From: Sphingomonas bacterium
GTDB lineage: Bacteria; Pseudomonadota; Alphaproteobacteria; Sphingomonadales; Sphingomonadaceae
Length of the DNA stretch: 12,445 nucleotides
Assembly (NCBI GenBank): GCA_026785645.1
Contig: JAJAZM010000153.1
Location: forward strand, 1 to 12,445
Direction of reading: 5' to 3'
Position numbers and translations under genes: made by a program. The notes beneath the pieces are model-generated. The model was not told the origin of the DNA. It saw nothing but the letters and a program-made list of their open reading frames with translations, and did no database searches. Below, piece after piece: positions 7,271 through 12,445 of this stretch (positions are counted from its first letter, which is position 1; each line of letters begins with the position of its first letter).

Positions 7271-8296
7271 ATGGGGGAATTCGAAGGCATCGGGGATATC
7301 GTGACGAGCGGGCTGAGTGCCGGCGCGGTCGAACCTGCGGTGGGTAGCGGCGGCGCCCGGGGCGACGGGGCGTGCCTCAATTGCCGGACGGCGCTGACCG
7401 GCCCCTTTTGCTCGGCCTGCGGTCAGAAGGCGCGGGTCCATCGCTCGCTTGGCAGCTTCCTTCACGACATGATCCAGGGATTGTTCAATTTCGAGGGCAA
7501 GATCTGGCGGACACTGCCAATGCTCGCTTGGAGCCCGGGCGAGATGACCCGCCGCTATGTCGCCGGGGAACGGGCGCGCTATGTATCGCCGGTCGCACTC
7601 TACCTGTTCAGCGTGTTCCTGATGTTCGCGGTGCTCAACTTTACCGGGGCAATGAAGGTTGATTCGATATCGACCAAGCTCACGCAATCCTCCGCGGAGG
7701 AGAAAGCCGAGCTTGCCAAGCTCGAGACTCAACGCGCAGCGACGATCAAGCGCGGTGCCGAGGACATGGCACTCGATCGCCGCATTGCCGCCAAGAAGAA
7801 GGATGTTGCCGAGCTCGACCGAGTGCGCAACGGCGGACCGATCCAGATCGAAGGCCTCGACGACACGCCTGCCGGGCAATGGCTGGGCGTCGCGGCGCTC
7901 GGCATCCAGCGCAATCCGCAGGCGTTCATGATCAAGGTCCAGGACGCGGCGTCGAAGTTCAGCTGGCTGCTGATCCCGCTGTCGGTGCCCTTCCTGTGGC
8001 TGCTGTTTCCGCTCAACCGCCGCTACCATCTCTACGATCACACGGTGTTCGTGACCTATTCGCTATCGTTCATGATGATGCTGGTGATCGCCGGCGGACT
8101 GCTGGTTTCGCTCGGTGCGCCGAGCTTCGCCTCGATGCTGTTCTTCCTTCCCCCGATCCACATGTACCGGCAATTGAAGGGCGCTTACCAACTGTCGCGG
8201 ATCAGCGCGCTGGTGCATACGTTGCTGCTGGTCAGCTTCGCCTTCGTCGTGTCGATCCTGTTCCTGATGATGATCTTTGCGATCGGCATTCTCTAG
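7271..8296 (+). CDS. DUF3667 membrane protein with N-terminal zinc ribbon
   Basis: The 341-residue protein begins with a short variable tail, then a CxxC-x8-CxxC zinc ribbon (Cys35, 38, 47, 50, in CLNCRTALTGPFCSACGQ) and an amphipathic HDMIQGLFNFEGKIWRTL block typical of DUF3667. Membrane segments follow at about residues 105-126, 230-248, 258-282, 286-297 and 313-341. Between the first two segments (about 130-205) sits a soluble, charged, coiled-coil-like stretch rich in Lys and Glu. The function of DUF3667 is unknown to me. The ATG at 7271 is preferred for its GGGGAG site; an in-frame ATG at 7247 would add eight residues. The gene stands alone on the plus strand and its TAG stop shares CTAG with the convergent gene. 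Confidence 0.85.
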   Translation: MGEFEGIGDIVTSGLSAGAVEPAVGSGGARGDGACLNCRTALTGPFCSACGQKARVHRSLGSFLHDMIQGLFNFEGKIWRTLPMLAWSPGEMTRRYVAGERARYVSPVALYLFSVFLMFAVLNFTGAMKVDSISTKLTQSSAEEKAELAKLETQRAATIKRGAEDMALDRRIAAKKKDVAELDRVRNGGPIQIEGLDDTPAGQWLGVAALGIQRNPQAFMIKVQDAASKFSWLLIPLSVPFLWLLFPLNRRYHLYDHTVFVTYSLSFMMMLVIAGGLLVSLGAPSFASMLFFLPPIHMYRQLKGAYQLSRISALVHTLLLVSFAFVVSILFLMMIFAIGIL

Positions 8297-8667
8297 CGGC
8301 AGGGGACCTTGGCGGCGAGGATCCGGATCGAGGCTTCGCCCATATTGATCCGTGCACGATCAGCCGCCGGGATCTCGGCGAGGCGGGTCATGAATTCGTC
8401 CGAGTTCAACTTGACGCCGCCTTCGGGACAGAAACGCGGCTTTCGCCCCGCCTTCAAATCGGCCTGTCGGCCTTCACGGGCAAATTTGCCGGCGGCCTGA
8501 CCCTCGGCCATCAGCGCCTTGATCTCGCCGCCCGAAAACACCGCCAGCGGCCCCTTCTTCTTGAGCGCGTTGGCGCGCTTGAGGAATTGTTCGGCGTTCA
8601 TCGACTGGGCCACGGCCACCCCCGGCAGACACAGCAACGCCACCGCCAACATAAACGTCAACCGCAT
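8293..8667 (-). CDS. Small exported protein, second of a tandem paralogous pair (Rap1a/Tai-like C-terminus)
   Basis: The 124-residue protein has a signal peptide (residues 1-21, VAVAQ), then a charged helical region (22-75) and a C-terminal half bounded by Cys80 (RFCPEGG) and Cys123 (VPCR at the end). The start at 8667 has a GGAGGAA site and begins the signal peptide. It matches its neighbour at 8711-9085 along the whole length: QSM(N/S)AE, KKG/RKG, FS, LM.E..AAG, (Y/F)CP, SDEFM.RL, DR.RI.M.EA.IRI and PCR. The two-Cys C-terminal pattern recalls the Rap1a/Tai immunity fold (CxP ... about 40 residues ... PC), but the N-terminal half does not clearly fit, so this is a hypothesis only. The gap from the upstream paralog is 43 nt. 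Confidence 0.75.
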   Translation of the reverse strand: MRLTFMLAVALLCLPGVAVAQSMNAEQFLKRANALKKKGPLAVFSGGEIKALMAEGQAAGKFAREGRQADLKAGRKPRFCPEGGVKLNSDEFMTRLAEIPAADRARINMGEASIRILAAKVPCR

Positions 8668-8710
8668 CCGAAATTCCTCCCCAGTCCCCGATCGCGGCAC
8701 AACCAAGTGC

Positions 8711-9085
8711 TCAGCGGCAGGGAAATTTGCTCTCCATGATGCGGATCATGGCTTCGGTCATGTCGATCCGCAGACGGTCGGTACGCGACAAGGCGCCGAG
8801 CCGCTGCATGAATTCGTCCGAGCCGATTCGCTGCGCCCCCGGCGGCGGACAGTAACGCGGCTGCAGCTTGGCCTGCAATGCCGCCAGTCGCTGGTCCCGG
8901 GCGGTCTCGCCGGCCGCTTTGGCCTCCTTCATCAACTGCTTCACGTCGCTCGAGAACATCGCCATCATGCCCTTGCGCTGGAGCGCCTTGGCTTTCTGGA
9001 AAAACGTCTCGGCACTCATCGACTGGGCCGAAGCCGCCGTCGGAACCAGCATGACCGCGGCCAGCACCACCAGTCGCAACTTCAC
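8711..9085 (-). CDS. Small exported protein, first of a tandem paralogous pair (Rap1a/Tai-like C-terminus)
   Basis: The 124-residue protein starts with GTG at 9085, has AGGG six nt upstream, and carries a signal peptide (residues 1-21, AASAQ). The mature part is a Lys/Met-rich helical stretch (22-75), then Cys79 in RYCPPPG, a predicted helical pair (SDEFMQRLGAL, DRLRIDMTEAMIRIMES) and Cys123 in the terminal FPCR. The two cysteines probably pair in the periplasm. It begins 15 nt after the ftsH stop on the same strand, so it is probably read through from ftsH. The neighbour at 8293-8667 is a clear paralog, which points to a local duplication followed by considerable divergence. The function is unknown; a Rap1a/Tai-like fold is a hypothesis from the Cys spacing and C-terminal pattern. 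Confidence 0.77.
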   Translation of the reverse strand: MKLRLVVLAAVMLVPTAASAQSMSAETFFQKAKALQRKGMMAMFSSDVKQLMKEAKAAGETARDQRLAALQAKLQPRYCPPPGAQRIGSDEFMQRLGALSRTDRLRIDMTEAMIRIMESKFPCR

Positions 9086-9100
9086 CCCCGAGCCCTGTTG

Positions 9101-11044
<1,944 letters not shown>

Positions 11045-11159
11045 GGCGACGCTCTTTCGAATGATGCGACCCCTAAAATAGGCTTTTCGGGCCGAACTAC
11101 AATGGAGCGTTGGGGGGAACTCCGCGGGGGGGCGTTGCGGCGCGGCGTTCGGTTGACAA

Positions 11160-11190
11160 AGTATGCACGCAATCAGGCGCATGGTGTCAA
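11160..11190 (-). promoter_or_regulatory. Weak candidate promoter for ftsH
   Basis: On the minus strand, a perfect TTGACA (11190-11185) is followed by CATACT (11165-11160), 19 nt apart. The spacing is longer than optimal, and the -35 overlaps the end of the upstream gene's coding region. The leader to the ftsH ATG would be a little over 100 nt. The same -35 sits in an inverted repeat TGTCA-N4-TGACA (11185-11198), which might be an operator or chance. Confidence 0.25.
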
Positions 11191-11618
11191 TTGTGACAAG
11201 CCTGGTCAGCGCGTTGGGCCCTAGAGCGTTCGATCACCCGTTCGAGCTGGCGCAGGGTGGCGAGGATGTTGCGATGGTCGGGCCGCTGGACGAAGCCGAG
11301 CAGCCGCCCGCCATAGAAGCGCGGGACGAACAAGGTTTCGGTTTCGTAGCACAAATCGCCGGTCCGCTGACCAACGACGCGGGCCTCGCGCGCGAAGTCA
11401 AGCGCCCGGTTCCACGCCGCGGCGAAGCTTTCCGCGCCGTGCCTGGCGCGCAGCATGTAGGCTGACTGGCGGCTCCGCCCGAGGCCCGTCGCGGCCTCAT
11501 TGACCGATGCGCCACGGGCGAGGGCGACGATGAACGCGCGTTGCCGGTCGGGAAGCCAGCCATTGTGGGTGCGACGCACGGTGACGGGGGTGAAGTGGAG
11601 GAATTCGGGCAGGTCCAT
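11187..11618 (-). CDS. Small helix-turn-helix protein, function unknown
   Basis: The 143-residue protein has no signal peptide or membrane segment. After a short lead (LPEFLHFTPVTVR, NGWLPDRQRAFI), residues about 36-58 form a helix-turn-helix-like unit (GASVNEAATGLGRSRQSAYMLR), followed by ESFAAAWNRALDFAR. The architecture resembles short sphingomonad DNA-binding proteins and, distantly, the HTH of phage terminase small subunits. No other phage gene is present, so a prophage origin is not supported. The C-terminal third is rich in Arg and includes two Cys (Cys90, Cys141). The ATG at 11618 follows an in-frame TAA, so no longer form is possible from ATG; the ribosome binding site is weak. It precedes ftsH on the same strand, but the 142-nt gap suggests separate promoters. 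Confidence 0.72.
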   Translation of the reverse strand: MDLPEFLHFTPVTVRRTHNGWLPDRQRAFIVALARGASVNEAATGLGRSRQSAYMLRARHGAESFAAAWNRALDFAREARVVGQRTGDLCYETETLFVPRFYGGRLLGFVQRPDHRNILATLRQLERVIERSRAQRADQACHN

Positions 11619-11756
11619 CCAGCGCGCTTAACCGAAATAGTTGTAGTAGGAAAGATAAAACGAACCTTTCTGGAGTTTCTATTGTCGCATCGATGGCGTC
11701 GCGGGCAGATCGGACAAAGCGGCAGGCGTCGGCACTGTCGGGGGCGTTTCAGTGGG

Positions 11757-11830
11757 CGCGCGCGAAGGCACGAAACCAAGAAGGAGGACAGACGAAGGAT
11801 GGGTTCACGCGAAGGCTCGAAGGCGCGAAG
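11757..11830. repeat. Degenerate CGCGAAGG-type short repeats
   Basis: Units of the form (G)CGCGAAGG, CACGAAA, GACGAAGG, CGCGAAGG, CTCGAAGG and CGCGAAG recur in 74 nt, most regularly at 11804-11830. Similar ACGCGAAG-rich strings are, as I recall, dispersed between genes in sphingomonad genomes. They probably form a non-coding repeat family; the function is unknown. Confidence 0.5.
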
Positions 11831-11854
11831 TTTTTTGCAAGAAAGTTGATTCGA

Positions 11855-11871
11855 AGAGCCTCGTGGGCTCT
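11855..11871 (-). terminator. Possible hairpin terminator of the leftward gene at 11958-12445
   Basis: AGAGCC (11855-11860) and GGCTCT (11866-11871) pair perfectly around a 5-nt loop. It lies about 90 nt past the leftward gene's stop. No uninterrupted T run follows directly on the minus strand, only a TCGAATCAACTTTC stretch, so a terminator role is weakly supported. Confidence 0.3.
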
Positions 11872-11888
11872 GGCGATCGTTCGTCCTG

Positions 11889-11916
11889 ATGTCCGTTATG
11901 GGTGGAAAGCGGACAT
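11889..11916. repeat. Inverted repeat with ATGTCCG/CGGACAT arms, likely a dispersed palindromic element
   Basis: The left arm ATGTCCGTT (11889-11897) pairs with the right arm AGCGGACAT (11908-11916) with one G-T wobble, around a 10-nt loop with GGGTGG. I recognise this ATGTCCG...GGGTGGAAAGCGGACAT string as a recurrent intergenic motif of sphingomonads and related alphaproteobacteria, where it is often mistranslated as peptides ending RYGWKADI. This fits a REP- or MITE-like element; copy number in this genome cannot be seen from one window. Confidence 0.6.
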
Positions 11917-11957
11917 TCGCGTTCGAGCCTTTCGGCGTGCTTAAGCAGTAGCAGACC

Positions 11958-12445
11958 TTACTGGCGCGACGATCCAGTTCTGGACGTATTCCACCACCAT
12001 CCCTGCACGATGCAACTACGAGGCATATTCGACAGATCCTGAGTTACTTCAGCAAACTGAGTTCCCTTGCTTGTGCCCGAGCCGAACAAGGCGCTCCTGC
12101 GAGCATTTTCGCATGTCGTACCATTAAACCCACGATATACCGCGTTGACGCCAGGTGGTTTCGCGGCAGCCTTCCGATGTTCGAGCAAAGCTGCTTTGTG
12201 TGCCGAATCCTGCGCTGCACTTGCGGCAAGCTGCCGCTCGTGTTCACGCTTCTGAGCGGTGGCAGCGGCCTTGCTCTGCTCATGCAAGGCGAGCTTACGC
12301 GCATGGTCGGCTTTCATACTGACGTGCTCCTCCATTTTGCGGCGATATTCGTCCGCAGCTGCCTTGTTGCGCGCGGCGACTTCGGGCGAAAGACGCATGG
12401 ATCCATTAGGTCCTTGCACTTCAACATATTTGTTCGGCACCGGAC
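11958..12445 (-). CDS. Ala/Lys-rich helical protein, 5' end outside the window, function unknown
   Basis: The frame is open to the window edge; a GTG at 12440 could start it but the codon before it is also open, so the true start may lie beyond. From that GTG there are 160 residues. Residues about 18-94 are a highly charged Ala/Lys/Glu/Gln/His helix with coiled-coil character and no Cys. A Pro-Pro hinge (95-96) leads to a compact C-terminal part with Cys110 (TTCENARR) and Cys143 (RSCIVQGWWW), which could form a disulfide. The coding sequence is noticeably less GC-rich than the other genes and uses codons such as AAA, TAT, GTT and CCT more often, which hints at acquisition. I do not recognise the family. 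Confidence 0.6.
   Translation of the reverse strand, partial: PVPNKYVEVQGPNGSMRLSPEVAARNKAAADEYRRKMEEHVSMKADHARKLALHEQSKAAATAQKREHERQLAASAAQDSAHKAALLEHRKAAAKPPGVNAVYRGFNGTTCENARRSALFGSGTSKGTQFAEVTQDLSNMPRSCIVQGWWWNTSRTGSSRQ

Larger units (their letters stand above)
11619..11957. other. Gene-free stretch with repeats
   Basis: I find no credible gene in these 339 nt: open frames here are short, start in repeats and lack family similarity. An AAGGAGG at 11780 on the plus strand is followed only by a 16-codon frame. The stretch begins AT-rich (about 11630-11690), where promoter elements for the leftward HTH gene could lie. It then holds a run of degenerate CGAAGG repeats, a 6-bp hairpin and a longer inverted repeat, each listed separately. 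Confidence 0.6.

Noticed and set aside
11153..11158. TTGACA on the plus strand as a promoter
   Set aside because: No suitable -10 lies 16-19 nt downstream, and the next several hundred bases hold no plus-strand gene.
11187..11618. Phage terminase small subunit or prophage remnant
   Set aside because: Only the HTH unit is similar; no integrase, portal, capsid or other phage gene is nearby.
11757..11830. CRISPR array
   Set aside because: The units are only about 8 nt, irregular and lack spacers of constant length; no cas gene is present.
11799..11849. Short plus-strand gene after an AAGGAGG site
   Set aside because: The site is too far from the ATG, the frame has 16 codons, and it runs through the CGCGAAGG repeats.

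Overview
This GC-rich window reads as a chromosomal segment from an alphaproteobacterium, most likely a sphingomonad (order Sphingomonadales). That placement is inferred from protein families: a short DMQ-hydroxylase-type Coq7, a DUF3667 zinc-ribbon membrane protein, lineage-typical secreted proteins with CP...VVC motifs, and the gene neighbourhood. No rRNA or tRNA gene, CRISPR array, transposase or phage gene block was seen.

Layout. (i) Positions 1-694, + strand: C-terminal part of a DUF885 metallopeptidase-like protein. (ii) Positions 7197 down to 691, - strand: nine closely packed genes that look like one operon, in order nadD, rsfS, a class A beta-lactamase-fold serine hydrolase, rlmH, an EnvC-like LytM-domain protein, an S41 processing protease (ctpA, broken by a frameshift), dsbB, coq7, and a small secreted Cys protein. 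Junctions are 4-8 nt gaps or ATGA start/stop overlaps, except 31 nt before ctpA and 49 nt before the last gene. (iii) Positions 7271-8296, + strand: a divergently transcribed DUF3667 membrane protein. (iv) Positions 11044 down to 8293, - strand: ftsH followed by two tandem paralogous small secreted proteins, probably co-transcribed. (v) Positions 11618-11187, - strand: a small helix-turn-helix protein. (vi) Positions 11619-11957: a non-coding stretch with an inverted repeat, an array-like repeat and a hairpin. (vii) Positions 12445-11958, - strand: an Ala/Lys-rich helical protein of lower GC, cut by the window edge.

How the genes fit together. The long operon mixes NAD synthesis (nadD), ribosome maintenance (rsfS, rlmH), cell-wall and periplasmic proteolysis functions (serine hydrolase, EnvC-like factor, CtpA), disulfide formation (dsbB) and ubiquinone synthesis (coq7). 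DsbB passes electrons to quinones, so dsbB next to coq7 makes biochemical sense. ftsH supplies membrane protein quality control, and the two small proteins after it are exported.

Most of the window is ordinary housekeeping DNA. The points most worth a second look are the ctpA frameshift, the tandem exported pair with a Rap1a/Tai-like C-terminal pattern, the serine hydrolase set between rsfS and rlmH, and the repeat-bearing region near the right edge. I did not find convincing evidence of a wholly new multi-gene system.
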